A stretch of 64,000 bases of DNA from Flavobacteriaceae bacterium (GTDB lineage: Bacteria; Bacteroidota; Bacteroidia; Flavobacteriales; Flavobacteriaceae), in assembly GCA_028280265.1 (NCBI GenBank), contig JANQMD010000049.1, forward strand, positions 1 through 64,000, given 5' to 3'. Numbering within the stretch: position 1 is the first letter of the stretch; each line of letters starts with the position of its first letter. The position numbers and the translations under genes are program-made. Below the pieces are notes generated by a model, which was given only the letters and a program-made list of their open reading frames with translations, made no database searches and was not told the DNA's origin. Shown one piece after another: positions 26,275 to 36,242 of the stretch.

Positions 26275-26706
26275 TTAAGCGTTATAATCAAAATCTCTTG
26301 CGATCACAAACTTCGTTTTTACTGGAAGTTTTTGTGCTGCTAAACGCAAAGCTTCTTTTGCGATATCCATTGGTACTCCACCAACTTCAAACAAAATTCT
26401 ACCTGGCTTTACCACAGCTACGAAATGATCTGGCGCACCTTTACCTTTACCCATACGTACCTCTAATGGTTTCTTAGTGATTGGTTTGTCTGGGAAAATT
26501 TTAATCCAAAGTTGCCCCTCTCTTTTCATATAACGAGTTGCCGCGATACGAGCTGCTTCAATTTGACGAGAAGTTAAAAGGTTTTGATCTAGAGACTTGA
26601 TTCCAAACATTCCGTTAGAAAGTTGGTTTCCTCTTCCAGAAATTCCTTTCATATTTCCTTTCGCCTTCTGTACCTTACGGTATTTTACTCTTTTTGGCTG
26701 TAACAT
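26275..26706 (-). CDS. rplP: 50S ribosomal protein L16
   Basis: uL16 lies near the peptidyl-transferase centre and A-site tRNA. The 143 residues include [21 protein letters not shown], the Arg-containing [29 protein letters not shown] and [23 protein letters not shown]. Confidence 0.98.
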   Translation of the reverse strand: MLQPKRVKYRKVQKAKGNMKGISGRGNQLSNGMFGIKSLDQNLLTSRQIEAARIAATRYMKREGQLWIKIFPDKPITKKPLEVRMGKGKGAPDHFVAVVKPGRILFEVGGVPMDIAKEALRLAAQKLPVKTKFVIARDFDYNA

Positions 26707-26708
26707 CT

Positions 26709-26780
26709 TTTAATTATTTAAAGATTGAACGATTAAAAAATTAAATATTTGAATCTTTTAATGTTTGAATCTTTTAATTA
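26709..26780 (-). repeat. Array-type palindromic spacer between rpsC and rplP
   Basis: AAAGATTGAACGATTAAAAAATT-like repeats are followed by two copies of TTTGAATCTTTTAAT, which are their approximate reverse complement. As transcribed it would fold into one long imperfect stem. No coding sequence. Confidence 0.65.
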
Positions 26781-26784
26781 ATAC

Positions 26785-27498
26785 TTATTTTCTTCTACGA
26801 GGTTGACGTTTGTTACCTCCTTTGTTTCCACCTTGTTTCTTAGACAAGCCAACTAATGGAGATAACTCTCTTTTCCCATAAACCTCACCTTTCATAATCC
26901 ATACCTTCACACCGATTCTTCCGTATGTAGTATGTGCTTCTACAAGTGCATAATCGATATCTGCTCTAAATGTAGATAAAGGAATACGTCCTTCTTTGTA
27001 GTGTTCAGAACGTGCCATTTCAGCTCCGTTCAAACGACCAGAAATCTGTACTTTAATTCCTTCAGCATTCATTCTCATTGAAGCAGCGATTGCCATTTTA
27101 ATAGCTCTCTTGTAAGAAATTCTGTTTTCGATTTGACGAGCGATGCTCGCAGCAACCAATTTGGCATCTAATTCTGGACGCTTGATCTCGAAAATATTGA
27201 TTTGAACTTCTTTACCAGTAATTTTCTTAAGCTCTTCTTTTAACTTGTCTACTTCCTGACCTCCTTTACCAATAATGATCCCTGGACGTGCAGTTGTAAT
27301 TGTAACGGTTACAAGTTTTAAAGTACGCTCGATAATTACACGAGAAACACTTGCTTTAGATAATCTAGCATTGATATACTTTCTTATCTTGTCATCTTCA
27401 GCGATTTTATCACCGTAGTTCTTTCCTCCATACCAGTTAGATTCCCATCCTCTGATAATTCCTAATCGATTTCCTATTGGATTCGTTTTTTGTCCCAT
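26785..27498 (-). CDS. rpsC: 30S ribosomal protein S3
   Basis: uS3 forms part of the mRNA entry tunnel and helicase activity. The 237 residues start [22 protein letters not shown], have the KH domain with [21 protein letters not shown] and the C-terminal domain with [32 protein letters not shown]. It ends in a basic Gly/Asn-rich tail. Confidence 0.98.
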   Translation of the reverse strand: MGQKTNPIGNRLGIIRGWESNWYGGKNYGDKIAEDDKIRKYINARLSKASVSRVIIERTLKLVTVTITTARPGIIIGKGGQEVDKLKEELKKITGKEVQINIFEIKRPELDAKLVAASIARQIENRISYKRAIKMAIAASMRMNAEGIKVQISGRLNGAEMARSEHYKEGRIPLSTFRADIDYALVEAHTTYGRIGVKVWIMKGEVYGKRELSPLVGLSKKQGGNKGGNKRQPRRRK

Positions 27499-27510
27499 TT
27501 CTACTAATGA

Positions 27511-27915
27511 TTAATTACTGATATTTTTTGCACCTAACTCTAAAGTAACGTGATTAGATCTCTTGCGAATTCTGTGAGCACGTCCTTGCGGAGCTGGTCT
27601 TAATCTTTTTAACATTCCTGCGCTATCTACACAAATAGATTTTACGAATAATCCAGCATCTTCAATACTTGCATCTTCGTTCTTAGCTTGCCAGTTTGCA
27701 ATTGCAGACAATAACAATTTCTCTAAGTTTCTTGATGCTTCTTTTGGGCTGAATTTTAAGATTTGTAAAGCTTTTTCAACTTCTACACCTCTTACTTGAT
27801 CCGCTACTAAGCGCATTTTTCTTGGTGACGTAGGACAGTTAGTAAGCTTTGCAATTGTTCTTTGCTTTCTAGCTTCCTTTAACTGTTGTGCCATGTTGTG
27901 TTTACGACTTCCCAT
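27511..27915 (-). CDS. rplV: 50S ribosomal protein L22
   Basis: uL22 has a long beta-hairpin lining the exit tunnel. The 134 residues contain [28 protein letters not shown] and the tip-hairpin region [25 protein letters not shown]. An extended N-terminus ([19 protein letters not shown]) is usual in this phylum. Confidence 0.97.
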   Translation of the reverse strand: MGSRKHNMAQQLKEARKQRTIAKLTNCPTSPRKMRLVADQVRGVEVEKALQILKFSPKEASRNLEKLLLSAIANWQAKNEDASIEDAGLFVKSICVDSAGMLKRLRPAPQGRAHRIRKRSNHVTLELGAKNISN

Positions 27916-27924
27916 AATATCCTA

Positions 27925-28203
27925 CTATTTTTTTCCTTTGTTTTTTGCACCAGCGTGTCCACGGAATGAACGAGTTGGTGAAAATTCGCCTAACTTATGA
28001 CCTACCATATTCTCAGTGATGTAAACTGGTACGAATTGACGACCGTTATGCACTGCGATTGTTTGTCCAACGAAATCAGGAGTAATCATACTTGCTCTAG
28101 ACCAAGTTTTGATCACAGATTTGTTTCCTGCTTCTACATTAGCCAATACTTTTCTCTCTAATTTATAGTGAACGTATGGTCCTTTTTTTAATGATCTTGC
28201 CAT
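27925..28203 (-). CDS. rpsS: 30S ribosomal protein S19
   Basis: uS19 is in the 30S head near the A-site finger. The 92 residues include [49 protein letters not shown] and [18 protein letters not shown]. Confidence 0.98.
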   Translation of the reverse strand: MARSLKKGPYVHYKLERKVLANVEAGNKSVIKTWSRASMITPDFVGQTIAVHNGRQFVPVYITENMVGHKLGEFSPTRSFRGHAGAKNKGKK

Positions 28204-28209
28204 GATAAA

Positions 28210-29034
28210 TTATTTCTTTCTACGTTCTACGATATATTTATTACTTGCCTTGGTCTTAGATCTTGTCTTGTATCCTTTTGCTGGAATACCATTTCTAGAT
28301 CTTGGGTGTCCTCCTGATGAACGTCCTTCACCACCTCCCATTGGGTGATCAACTGGGTTCATTACTACGGCTCTTGTTCTTGGTCTTCTTCCTAACCATC
28401 TGCTTCTACCTGCTTTACCAGATACTAATAACTGATGATCTGAATTAGATACAACTCCGATTGTTGCCATACAAGTCAACAAGATCAATCTTGTTTCTCC
28501 TGAAGGTAACTTTACGGTTGCATACTTACCATCTCTCGCCATTAACTGTGCAAAAGATCCAGCAGAACGAGCCATCACAGCTCCTTGCCCTGGACGCAAT
28601 TCAATACAAGAAATTGTAGTTCCTAAAGGAATCTCACTCAAAGGCATTGCGTTTCCAATTTCTGGAGCAACTCCAGATCCTGAAACGATAGTTTGACCTA
28701 CTTTTAATCCGTTCTGTGCAATTACATAACGCTTTTCTCCATCAGTATAAACTACCAATGCAATAAATGCTGTACGGTTTGGATCGTACTCGATAGTTTT
28801 TACTGTTGCGGGAACACCAGTCTTATCTCTTTTAAAATCGATAATACGGTATTTTTGTTTATGACCACCACCAATGTTACGTGTAGTCATTCTACCCTGA
28901 TTGTTTCGACCTCCAGATCTTTTTTTCGGAGCTAATAAACTTTTCTCCGGCTTGTCAGTTGTAATGGTGTCGAACCCATTTACAACTCTAAAACGCTGAC
29001 CTGGTGTTATTGGTTTTAATTTTCTAACTGACAT
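28210..29034 (-). CDS. rplB: 50S ribosomal protein L2
   Basis: uL2 is essential for subunit association and peptidyl transfer. The 274 residues include the N-terminal RNA-binding domain, the central [33 protein letters not shown] and the C-terminal [22 protein letters not shown], with the conserved His of the peptidyl-transferase region. Confidence 0.98.
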   Translation of the reverse strand: MSVRKLKPITPGQRFRVVNGFDTITTDKPEKSLLAPKKRSGGRNNQGRMTTRNIGGGHKQKYRIIDFKRDKTGVPATVKTIEYDPNRTAFIALVVYTDGEKRYVIAQNGLKVGQTIVSGSGVAPEIGNAMPLSEIPLGTTISCIELRPGQGAVMARSAGSFAQLMARDGKYATVKLPSGETRLILLTCMATIGVVSNSDHQLLVSGKAGRSRWLGRRPRTRAVVMNPVDHPMGGGEGRSSGGHPRSRNGIPAKGYKTRSKTKASNKYIVERRKK

Positions 29035-29134
29035 TTAATCTGTTATTTACTATTTTGTTTTCGTCAGATTGAACATTCTTATGCTACTTTTTCGATTGTT
29101 CTCTAAAAGTTTGCTTTGAATGTTTCGTCTTTTC

Positions 29135-29425
29135 TTAAAGATTGTTATAAAAATCAATACTTTCTCCTTCAGCTAACTGAACGATTGCTTTCTTATATCC
29201 TGCTTTAGCAGCTGTTACTAAACCTTTCTTGGTATACTTAGTACTTCTTTTCACAGGATAGTTCATAGTTTTCACGCTCTCAATTGAAACTCCATAAGCT
29301 GCTTCAACAGCATCTTTAATTTCAACTTTGTTCGCTCTTTTATCTACAACAAATGCATAACGATTAAATAGTTCGCTATCGTTTGTTGCTTTTTCCGTAA
29401 TAATAGGTTTCACTAAAATACTCAT
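29135..29425 (-). CDS. rplW: 50S ribosomal protein L23
   Basis: uL23 sits at the tunnel exit and is the docking site for trigger factor and SRP. The 96 residues contain LVKPIITEKATNDSE, YAFVVDKRANKVEIKDAVEAAYGVSIESVKTMNYP. A 100-bp spacer with a weak inverted repeat (AACATTC/GAATGTT) separates it from rplB. Confidence 0.97.
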   Translation of the reverse strand: MSILVKPIITEKATNDSELFNRYAFVVDKRANKVEIKDAVEAAYGVSIESVKTMNYPVKRSTKYTKKGLVTAAKAGYKKAIVQLAEGESIDFYNNL

Positions 29426-29427
29426 CC

Positions 29428-30057
29428 CTATTTACTTAAATTGTTATTAATTCCTTCTAGAGAACTCTCAGAAATCACTACTTTATTTGCATTTAATATG
29501 CTGTAAGTATTTAATCCTGAATTGTTCACAACTTTAGAACTCTTTAAATTACGTGATGACAAATACACATTACTATTTGACTCACCTAGTACAAATAAAG
29601 ACTTTTTAGAATCTAAGTCTAAAGCTTTCAATACGTTCACAAAATTCTTTGTTTTTGGTGCATCAAAATTAAAGTCTTCGATAACTACTAAATTGTTGTC
29701 TTTTGCTTGTATACTCAAAGCAGATTTACGTGCTAATTGCTTTAAGTTTTTATTCAACTTGAAAGAGTAACTTCTAGGTCTTGGGCCGAAAATACGTCCT
29801 CCACCTCTAAACACTGGAGACTTGATGCTACCCGCACGAGCAGTACCTGTTCCTTTTTGTTTTTTAATCTTTCTTGTACTACCTGTAATCTCTCCTCTTT
29901 CTTTAGCCTTGTGCGTTCCTTGTCTTTGATTTGCCAAGTATTGCTTTACGTCTAAATAGATTGCATGATCGTTAGGCTCTATTCCGAATACCTCAGCAGA
30001 AAGTTCAACTTTTCTACCAGTATCTTTTCCATTAATGTCTAAAACTGCTACTTTCAT
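29428..30057 (-). CDS. rplD: 50S ribosomal protein L4
   Basis: uL4 reaches into the exit tunnel and, in E. coli, also represses the S10 operon. The 209 residues include [42 protein letters not shown] (the tunnel loop) and [25 protein letters not shown]. Its ATG overlaps the rplC stop by one base. Confidence 0.98.
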   Translation of the reverse strand: MKVAVLDINGKDTGRKVELSAEVFGIEPNDHAIYLDVKQYLANQRQGTHKAKERGEITGSTRKIKKQKGTGTARAGSIKSPVFRGGGRIFGPRPRSYSFKLNKNLKQLARKSALSIQAKDNNLVVIEDFNFDAPKTKNFVNVLKALDLDSKKSLFVLGESNSNVYLSSRNLKSSKVVNNSGLNTYSILNANKVVISESSLEGINNNLSK

Positions 30058-30674
30058 TATTTCTGAATAGTTATGTAAGAGTTTTTGTGACCAGGAATTG
30101 CTCCTTTTACAACAAGTAAGTTCTTTTCTGGAACTACTTTTAATACTCTTAAGTTTTGAACCTTCACTTTTTCACCACCCATTCTTCCTGCCATTCGCAT
30201 TCCTTTGAATACTCTTGCAGGGTAAGATGCAGCACCAATAGATCCTGGCGCTCTTAAACGGTTGTGTTGACCGTGAGTTGCTTGTCCAACCCCACCAAAA
30301 CCGTGACGTTTTACAACTCCCTGAAATCCTTTACCTTTTGAAACACCTGATACATCAACGAATTCACCTTCTTCAAAATGTTCAACAGTGATAGAGTCTC
30401 CTAAACTGTACTCTCCTTCAAACCCTTGGAATTCAACGACTTTTCTCTTAGCAGTGGTGCCAGCTTTTTTAAAGTGACCGTCTAACGCTTTGTTAGAACT
30501 CTTCGCCTTTTTGTCATCGAAACCAAGTTGTAACGCATTGTAGCCGTCAACCTCCTCGGTTCTGACTTGGGTTACAACGCATGGACCTGCTTCGATTACT
30601 GTACAAGGAATGTTTTTCCCGTTTTCATCAAATAAGCTGGTCATTCCGATTTTTCTTCCTATTAACCCAGACAT
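30057..30674 (-). CDS. rplC: 50S ribosomal protein L3
   Basis: uL3 is an early-assembling protein near the peptidyl-transferase centre. The 205 residues begin [19 protein letters not shown] and contain [36 protein letters not shown], which includes the methylatable Gln loop. A 270-bp structured spacer separates it from rpsJ. Confidence 0.98.
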   Translation of the reverse strand: MSGLIGRKIGMTSLFDENGKNIPCTVIEAGPCVVTQVRTEEVDGYNALQLGFDDKKAKSSNKALDGHFKKAGTTAKRKVVEFQGFEGEYSLGDSITVEHFEEGEFVDVSGVSKGKGFQGVVKRHGFGGVGQATHGQHNRLRAPGSIGAASYPARVFKGMRMAGRMGGEKVKVQNLRVLKVVPEKNLLVVKGAIPGHKNSYITIQK

Positions 30675-30679
30675 GTTTG

Positions 30680-30740
30680 TTTAGATTTCTAGACTTCTAG
30701 ATTTTTAGACTTATAGACCAATCCTCTAGCTATCTAAATT
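30680..30740 (-). repeat. Array-type spacer directly before rplC
   Basis: Repeats of TTAGATTTCTAGACTTCTAGA (30680-30719) are followed by the shorter complementary stretch CTCTAGCTATCTAAAT. It is the least complete of the six array-type spacers in this operon. Confidence 0.5.
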
Positions 30741-30780
30741 GTTATTAATTAATTTTTGAAACTTTTAGTTTCTATCCTTC

Positions 30781-30823
30781 GAGTTTTACTCAAAAAAACA
30801 GGGTCAAAATACTTTCAACCCTG
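30781..30823 (-). terminator. Terminator-like hairpin (possible attenuator) between rpsJ and rplC
   Basis: On the minus strand CAGGGT (30823-30818) pairs with ACCCTG (30804-30799) around a 13-base loop and is followed by seven T. This is a classical intrinsic terminator inside the ribosomal supercluster. Two small hairpins (GAGT-AAA-ACTC and GAAACT-AAA-AGTTTC) follow before rplC. It may attenuate rplC-rplD-onwards expression. Confidence 0.65.
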
Positions 30824-30874
30824 AATGTATTTTTACCGTTTTTCCTTCGCGAAACCCTCCGGACATGTTTTATA

Positions 30875-30940
30875 GTTAAGAGTTCTGAGTTTTGAATTGT
30901 GAGTTGTAACACTCTTAACTCTGTACTCAGAACTCTTAAT
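30875..30940 (-). repeat. Array-type palindromic spacer after rpsJ
   Basis: TTAAGAGTTCTGAGT (30876-30890) and its perfect 15-bp reverse complement ACTCAGAACTCTTAA (30925-30939) flank further AGTTxTGAGTT and ACTCTTAACTC repeats. The transcript would fold into one long hairpin directly after the S10 gene. Confidence 0.7.
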
Positions 30941-30944
30941 TTAC

Positions 30945-31250
30945 TTATACCTTGATCTCAACCTCAACTCCGCTTGGCAATTCAAGCTTCATTAAAGCAT
31001 CAATAGTCTTAGATGAAGAACTATAGATGTCTAACAAGCGCTTGTAAGCAGATAATTGAAATTGCTCTCTCGATTTTTTATTCACGTGAGGTGAACGTAA
31101 AACCGTAAAGATCTTCTTATTTGTTGGTAAAGGGATTGGTCCGTTTACAACAGCACCAGTGCTCTTTACTGTCTTTACAATCTTTTCAGCAGATTTATCT
31201 ACTAAATTGTAATCGTAAGACTTTAATTTTATTCTAATTTTTTGACTCAT
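30945..31250 (-). CDS. rpsJ: 30S ribosomal protein S10
   Basis: uS10 is in the 30S head and also functions as NusE in transcription antitermination. The 101 residues include [24 protein letters not shown] and [28 protein letters not shown]. It follows fusA closely (19 bp), so the str and S10 operons are joined; tuf is absent from this position, as is usual in Bacteroidota. Confidence 0.98.
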   Translation of the reverse strand: MSQKIRIKLKSYDYNLVDKSAEKIVKTVKSTGAVVNGPIPLPTNKKIFTVLRSPHVNKKSREQFQLSAYKRLLDIYSSSSKTIDALMKLELPSGVEVEIKV

Positions 31251-31269
31251 CGTTTTTCTATTTAGTAGG

Positions 31270-33387
31270 TTATCCTTTTGCAGCTGCGATTACTTCTTCA
31301 GAGATATTCGATGGAGTTTCTGCATAGTGAGAGAATTCCATTGTAGAAGTTGCTCTACCAGAAGACATCGTTCTTAAAGCTGTTACATAACCAAACATTT
31401 CTGATAATGGCACAGTAGCTTTTACAACTTTAGAACCAGCTCTATCTGACATATCAGATACCTGACCTCTTCTTCTATTCAAGTCGCCAACGATATCCCC
31501 CATGTTTTCTTCTGGAGTTAATACCTCTAATTTCATGATTGGCTCCATAATTACAGCTCTTGCAGCTTTTGCAGCAGATTTGTAACCTAATTTCGCAGCC
31601 AATTCGAATGACAACTGATCAGAATCTACAGGGTGGAAAGATCCATCCTTCAATGTTACCTTCATAGAATCCATTTCGTATCCAGCCAAAGGTCCATTCT
31701 TCATTGCCTCAGCAAATCCTTTCTCTACAGATGGCACAAATTCTTTAGGAACGTTACCACCTTTGATTTCAGACACAAATTCTAATCCTTGTTTACCTTC
31801 TTCAGCAGGCTCCATAGTAAATACGATATCTGCAAACTTACCACGTCCACCAGATTGCTTCTTGTAAACCTCTCTGTGGTCTGCAGCAGCTGTAATTGCT
31901 TCTTTGTACTCTACTTGTGGCTGACCTTGGTTTACGTCAACTTTGAATTCACGCTTTAAACGATCAACAATAATATCTAAGTGAAGCTCACCCATTCCAG
32001 AGATAATTGTCTGTCCTGAAGCTTCATCAGTTCTTACTGTAAATGTTGGATCTTCTTCTGCCAATTTACCTAAAGCCAACCCTAATTTATCAACATCAGC
32101 TTTTGTCTTAGGCTCAACAGCAATACCAATTACTGGATCTGGGAAGTCCATCGATTCTAATACGATTGGGTTCTTCTCATCAGATAATGTATCTCCTGTT
32201 TTGATAGATTTAAATCCTACAGCAGCTCCAATATCTCCAGCTTCGATAAAGTCAATTGCATTTTGCTTGTTTGCATGCATTTGATAGATACGAGAGATAC
32301 GCTCTTTCTTACCTGAACGGTTGTTCAACACGTAAGAACCAGCATCTAGTCTACCTGAATAAGATCTAAAGAATGCTAAACGACCTACGAAAGGATCGGT
32401 AGCAATTTTAAATGCCAATGCAGCGAAAGGCTCTTTTGCATCTGGCTTACGAGAAATTTCCTCGTTTGTATTTGGATCAGTTCCAATAATTGCTTCCTTA
32501 TCTAATGGAGAAGGTAAGTAACGACATACAGCGTCTAATAAAAACTGGACTCCTTTGTTTTTAAATGCAGAACCACAGATCATTGGAATGATCGCCATAT
32601 CCATTACTGCAGCTCTTAAAGCAGCGTGTACTTCTTCTTCTGTGATAGAATCTTCATCTTCCATGAATTTCTCTAACAAGTTCTCATCGTAACTTGCTAC
32701 TTCTTCTATCAATAAAGCTCTGTACTCAGCAGCTTCTGCTTTTAAGTCTTCTGGAATTTCGATTACATCGAATGTAGCACCTTGAGTTTCCTCGTGCCAT
32801 ACAATCGCTCTGTTTTTTACTAAATCTACGATTCCTTTAAAATCAGCTTCTTCACCAATTGGAAGAACGATAGGCACTGCGTTAGAACCTAACATTTCTT
32901 TCACTTGTCTGTTTACGTTCATAAAATCAGATCCTTGACGGTCCATTTTATTTACGAAACCAATTCTTGGCACTTTATAGTTATCTGCTAATCTCCAGTT
33001 TGTTTCTGATTGAGGCTCAACCCCATCAACAGCAGAAAATAAGAATACCAATCCGTCTAATACACGTAATGATCTGTTTACCTCTACGGTAAAATCTACG
33101 TGCCCCGGAGTATCAATAATGTTGAAATGATATCCTCTAGCATCAGCAGTAGGTTGTCCGTTTTCAGTTGGAAAGTTCCATGTACAAGTCGTTGCAGCCG
33201 AAGTAATGGTAATACCTCTTTCTTGCTCTTGCTCCATCCAGTCCATGGTTGCAGCACCGTCATGCACTTCACCAATCTTGTGAGACACTCCTGTGTAATA
33301 TAGAATACGTTCTGTAGTAGTGGTTTTACCAGCATCAATGTGAGCGGCAATACCTATATTTCTTGTGAATTTTAAATCTCTAGCCAT
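31270..33387 (-). CDS. fusA: Elongation factor G
   Basis: EF-G is the GTPase that catalyses translocation. The 705 residues have G1 AHIDAGKTT (15-23), switch [10 protein letters not shown] and G4 NKMDRQG in the N-terminal G domain, followed by domains II-V, with RGRKFADIV-type and [21 protein letters not shown] regions in the C-terminal half. It lies 5 bp after rpsG. A single EF-G gene is present here; whether an EF-G2 exists elsewhere cannot be seen. Confidence 0.98.
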   Translation of the reverse strand: MARDLKFTRNIGIAAHIDAGKTTTTERILYYTGVSHKIGEVHDGAATMDWMEQEQERGITITSAATTCTWNFPTENGQPTADARGYHFNIIDTPGHVDFTVEVNRSLRVLDGLVFLFSAVDGVEPQSETNWRLADNYKVPRIGFVNKMDRQGSDFMNVNRQVKEMLGSNAVPIVLPIGEEADFKGIVDLVKNRAIVWHEETQGATFDVIEIPEDLKAEAAEYRALLIEEVASYDENLLEKFMEDEDSITEEEVHAALRAAVMDMAIIPMICGSAFKNKGVQFLLDAVCRYLPSPLDKEAIIGTDPNTNEEISRKPDAKEPFAALAFKIATDPFVGRLAFFRSYSGRLDAGSYVLNNRSGKKERISRIYQMHANKQNAIDFIEAGDIGAAVGFKSIKTGDTLSDEKNPIVLESMDFPDPVIGIAVEPKTKADVDKLGLALGKLAEEDPTFTVRTDEASGQTIISGMGELHLDIIVDRLKREFKVDVNQGQPQVEYKEAITAAADHREVYKKQSGGRGKFADIVFTMEPAEEGKQGLEFVSEIKGGNVPKEFVPSVEKGFAEAMKNGPLAGYEMDSMKVTLKDGSFHPVDSDQLSFELAAKLGYKSAAKAARAVIMEPIMKLEVLTPEENMGDIVGDLNRRRGQVSDMSDRAGSKVVKATVPLSEMFGYVTALRTMSSGRATSTMEFSHYAETPSNISEEVIAAAKG

Positions 33388-33392
33388 TTTCC

Positions 33393-33869
33393 TTAGAATC
33401 TAAAGTGAGAGAACGCTTTGTTAGCCTCTGCCATTTTATGTGTATCAACTCTTTTCTTTACAGCAGCACCTTCTTCTTTAGCCGCAGCTAAAACTTCAGC
33501 AGCTAAACGCTGTGCCATTGTTTTTTCATTACGCTTACGAGCGTATAAAATCATCCACTTAATTGCCATAGACACTTTACGATCTGGTCTAATTTGCATT
33601 GGGATTTGAAAAGTTGCACCACCTACACGTCTTGAACGTACTTCTACGTGAGGCATTACATTTGATAAACCATCTTTCCAAATTTCCAGCGATGTCTTTT
33701 CGCTGTCTTCTTTCTTTTGCTCTACGATGTCCATTGCATCATAGAATACTTTGAATGCTACAGATTTCTTACCATCCCACATAAGATTGTTCACGAAACG
33801 AGTTACTAACTGATCGTTAAACCTTGGGTCTGGTAACAAAACTCTTTTTTTAGCTCTTCTTTTCCTCAT
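33393..33869 (-). CDS. rpsG: 30S ribosomal protein S7
   Basis: uS7 organises the 3' major domain of 16S rRNA. The 158 residues contain [30 protein letters not shown] and [23 protein letters not shown]. It is the second gene of the str operon. Confidence 0.98.
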   Translation of the reverse strand: MRKRRAKKRVLLPDPRFNDQLVTRFVNNLMWDGKKSVAFKVFYDAMDIVEQKKEDSEKTSLEIWKDGLSNVMPHVEVRSRRVGGATFQIPMQIRPDRKVSMAIKWMILYARKRNEKTMAQRLAAEVLAAAKEEGAAVKKRVDTHKMAEANKAFSHFRF

Positions 33870-33899
33870 GTCTTTACATTAAAAAAGTTACTAATTAAT

Positions 33900-34274
33900 T
33901 TACTTTTTAGGACGTTTTGCACCGTACTTAGACCTACGTTGAGTTCTTCCCTCAACTCCGGCCGTATCTAAAGCTCCACGTACTACGTGATACTTTACAC
34001 CAGGCAAATCCTTAACTCTTCCTCCTCTAACTAATACTATCGAGTGCTCTTGAAGATTGTGTCCTTCTCCCGGGATATACGCGTTGATCTCATTACCATT
34101 CGTTAACCTTACCCTTGCAACTTTACGCATTGCAGAGTTCGGTTTTTTTGGTGTTGTTGTATACACACGCGTACAAACTCCACGTCTTTGAGGACAAGAC
34201 GTCAAAGCAGCCGATTTACTCTTCTTAGTTATTTTGGCTCTTCCTTTTCGAACTAATTGTTGAATAGTTGGCAT
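33900..34274 (-). CDS. rpsL: 30S ribosomal protein S12
   Basis: uS12 is at the decoding centre and the classical site of streptomycin resistance. The 124 residues contain the conserved loop [21 protein letters not shown] with the wild-type Lys (streptomycin-sensitive form at that position) and [16 protein letters not shown] with the second conserved Lys and the methylthiolated Asp. It is the first gene of the supercluster. Confidence 0.98.
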   Translation of the reverse strand: MPTIQQLVRKGRAKITKKSKSAALTSCPQRRGVCTRVYTTTPKKPNSAMRKVARVRLTNGNEINAYIPGEGHNLQEHSIVLVRGGRVKDLPGVKYHVVRGALDTAGVEGRTQRRSKYGAKRPKK

Positions 34275-34333
34275 ACTAAATTGTTACTATTTTTCGTTTG
34301 TACTTAAAATTTTACTCTCTATTTAAGAGTGCG

Positions 34334-34363
34334 CAAATGTACAATTAATTTCCATCTATTCAA
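34334..34363 (-). promoter_or_regulatory. Promoter of the ribosomal supercluster (rpsL)
   Basis: The minus strand reads TTG (34363-34361), 19 bases, then TACATTTG (34341-34334), a full sigma-A consensus. Transcription should start near 34327, giving a leader of about 50 nt before rpsL. Confidence 0.82.
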
Positions 34364-34424
34364 ATACCAGTGTGTTATTTTTTTGTAACACAAGGAGAAA
34401 GATCATTTTTTTGTGATTTTACGC

Positions 34425-34432
34425 TACATTTG
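34425..34432 (+). promoter_or_regulatory. -7 element of the Omp85-type gene
   Basis: TACATTTG matches the -7 consensus and lies 20 bases before the TTG start codon of the next gene, which supports that unusual start. Confidence 0.5.
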
Positions 34433-34452
34433 AAGGCATTTTTTATTTTGTT

Positions 34453-36114
34453 TTGAACAAAAAATTTATACTATACATATCTATACTTTTTTTTCTTGGA
34501 CCTTTTCATGAAATTTATGGTCAAAAATTGATACTAAAAATCACAGGGAAAGATTCTCTGGAAAACTCAGTTATTGAAAAGTTCTCATATCAAAAAAAAC
34601 ACTATTCTGTAGAGCAAATAAAAAACGAAGTTTCTTCATTTCATGACAGACTCAAGCTTGAGGGTTTTTTCACTTCAGTATTCAGAAGTCTTACTTCTAC
34701 CGATTCTATTTACAATGCAAAGTTTCTACTCGGTAAAAGGACTGAAAACATTGTTATTAAAATTCCGAATGAACTAAAGATTCTCCTCACCCTCAAGGAT
34801 ACAGTTAAACTAAGATCAAACAGAGTAGAATCTTTTTTAGAGAAAACCATAAAGAAACTGGATAATGAAGGGAAATCTTTTTCAAAAATTCAATTATCTA
34901 CACCCAGATACATAAATAAAGAGCTTTATTTTGATCTGATATATGAAGATGCACAAAGAAGAGTTATTGATAAAGTGGTTTTGAAGGGATATGAAGATTT
35001 TCCAAAATCATTTTTAAAACATCATTATAATTTAAGGAAGAACAATTCTTTTTCTACTGAAAGATTATCGGAAGTCTCATCCAAAACCAAACTCCTTTCT
35101 TTTGTAGATGAGATTAAGCCTCCAGAAGTTTTATTTAAAAAGGATTCAACGATTCTTTATTTATTTCTTAAAAAGAAAACTTCCAGCAGCATAGACGGTA
35201 TCATAAACTTCAACTCCAAAGAAAATGGCCAAGGCATTTTTTTAAACGGACACCTCGATCTTCAGTTAAACAATGCCCTAAATACTGGTGAACGTTTTAA
35301 ATTGTTCTGGAATCGCGTGGGTAACGAAAGATCGGAGTTTAGACTATCTACCGACATTCCTTATATATTCAACTCTTCAATATCAACTCAAATTTCATTC
35401 AATATATATCGACAAGATTCTACATTTCTGAATACTAAGTTTCAACTTTCATTATCAAGAGCTATTGGAAATAAATCAAAAGTGTCCTTTTTTTTCAATT
35501 CAGAAAAATCCAATTATTTGCTTATAAATCCTAACCCTGATTTTACATCTTATTCAAACTATTTTCTGGGAAGTCAATATGAATTTACAGTTCCTAACAA
35601 GAATTCTCTTTATCCAATCAAGACTACTTTGAGCTTAAAGGGAGCCTTTGGTAATAGAAATACAGAAACAGAAAAATCAAATCAATTCAAGACGAATATA
35701 TTAGCATTGTATAATTTAGATATCACTAGCAGAAGTTATATTTATATTAAAAATGATACTGGCATACTTCTTTCAAAGAATAATTTCTTAAATGAGCTAT
35801 ATAGAATTGGAGGGGCAAATAGCATACGTGGTTTTAACGAACAAAGTATTTTTACTAATAGGTACACTATTTCTTCTTTTGAATACCGGTATGTCCTTAA
35901 AAACAATTCCTACTTACATACCATAAGCGACATTGCTTTCTACAATAATTTTTCAGACAAAAGGATTCGATCTCTGTTAGGTTTAGGCTTGGGTTATTCT
36001 TTTATTTTGAATAATAACTTCATCAATCTTGGATATGCATCTGGCATTTGTTTTCATTCTAATAGATTTAGTAACAATTCAATGCTTATTATAAAATGGA
36101 CTTCCTTCTTTTAA
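34453..36114 (+). CDS. Omp85-family outer-membrane protein (BamA/TamA-like)
   Basis: This is a POTRA/beta-barrel protein of the Omp85 superfamily, probably for insertion or secretion of outer-membrane proteins or lipids. The 553 residues start at a TTG (no suitable ATG exists; the -7 element just upstream agrees) with a signal peptide ending near IYGQ (23-24). A periplasmic part (about 25-230) includes at least one POTRA-like segment (KVVLKGYEDFPKSFLKHHYNLRKNNSFS). The rest is a predicted beta-barrel with the superfamily's lid-lock motif IRGF (458-461). It is shorter than BamA, and no chaperone or partner gene is adjacent. The real function is unknown. Confidence 0.8.
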   Translation: MNKKFILYISILFFLGPFHEIYGQKLILKITGKDSLENSVIEKFSYQKKHYSVEQIKNEVSSFHDRLKLEGFFTSVFRSLTSTDSIYNAKFLLGKRTENIVIKIPNELKILLTLKDTVKLRSNRVESFLEKTIKKLDNEGKSFSKIQLSTPRYINKELYFDLIYEDAQRRVIDKVVLKGYEDFPKSFLKHHYNLRKNNSFSTERLSEVSSKTKLLSFVDEIKPPEVLFKKDSTILYLFLKKKTSSSIDGIINFNSKENGQGIFLNGHLDLQLNNALNTGERFKLFWNRVGNERSEFRLSTDIPYIFNSSISTQISFNIYRQDSTFLNTKFQLSLSRAIGNKSKVSFFFNSEKSNYLLINPNPDFTSYSNYFLGSQYEFTVPNKNSLYPIKTTLSLKGAFGNRNTETEKSNQFKTNILALYNLDITSRSYIYIKNDTGILLSKNNFLNELYRIGGANSIRGFNEQSIFTNRYTISSFEYRYVLKNNSYLHTISDIAFYNNFSDKRIRSLLGLGLGYSFILNNNFINLGYASGICFHSNRFSNNSMLIIKWTSFF

Positions 36115-36140
36115 AGAAGATTCAACGAAAGTGAATTTTA

Positions 36141-36157
36141 GTTAACGATTTGTTAAC
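36141..36157 (+). promoter_or_regulatory. Paired GTTAAC sites upstream of susC-like gene
   Basis: GTTAAC at 36141-36146 and at 36152-36157 are spaced by one helical turn. Each is palindromic, so the pair could bind a dimeric regulator. A weak promoter (TTG at 36186, imperfect -7 around 36207) lies downstream. Confidence 0.35.
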
Positions 36158-36242
36158 TTTTTTAAGTTTTTTTTTGTTAAAAAATTGGAGTTTTAAGTTT
36201 ATTTTAAGACTTTTGGCATTAATTAATTCAAATAATTATACA

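Noticed and set aside
33096..33350. Open frames inside fusA on both strands
   Set aside because: They are shadows of the highly conserved EF-G G-domain sequence.
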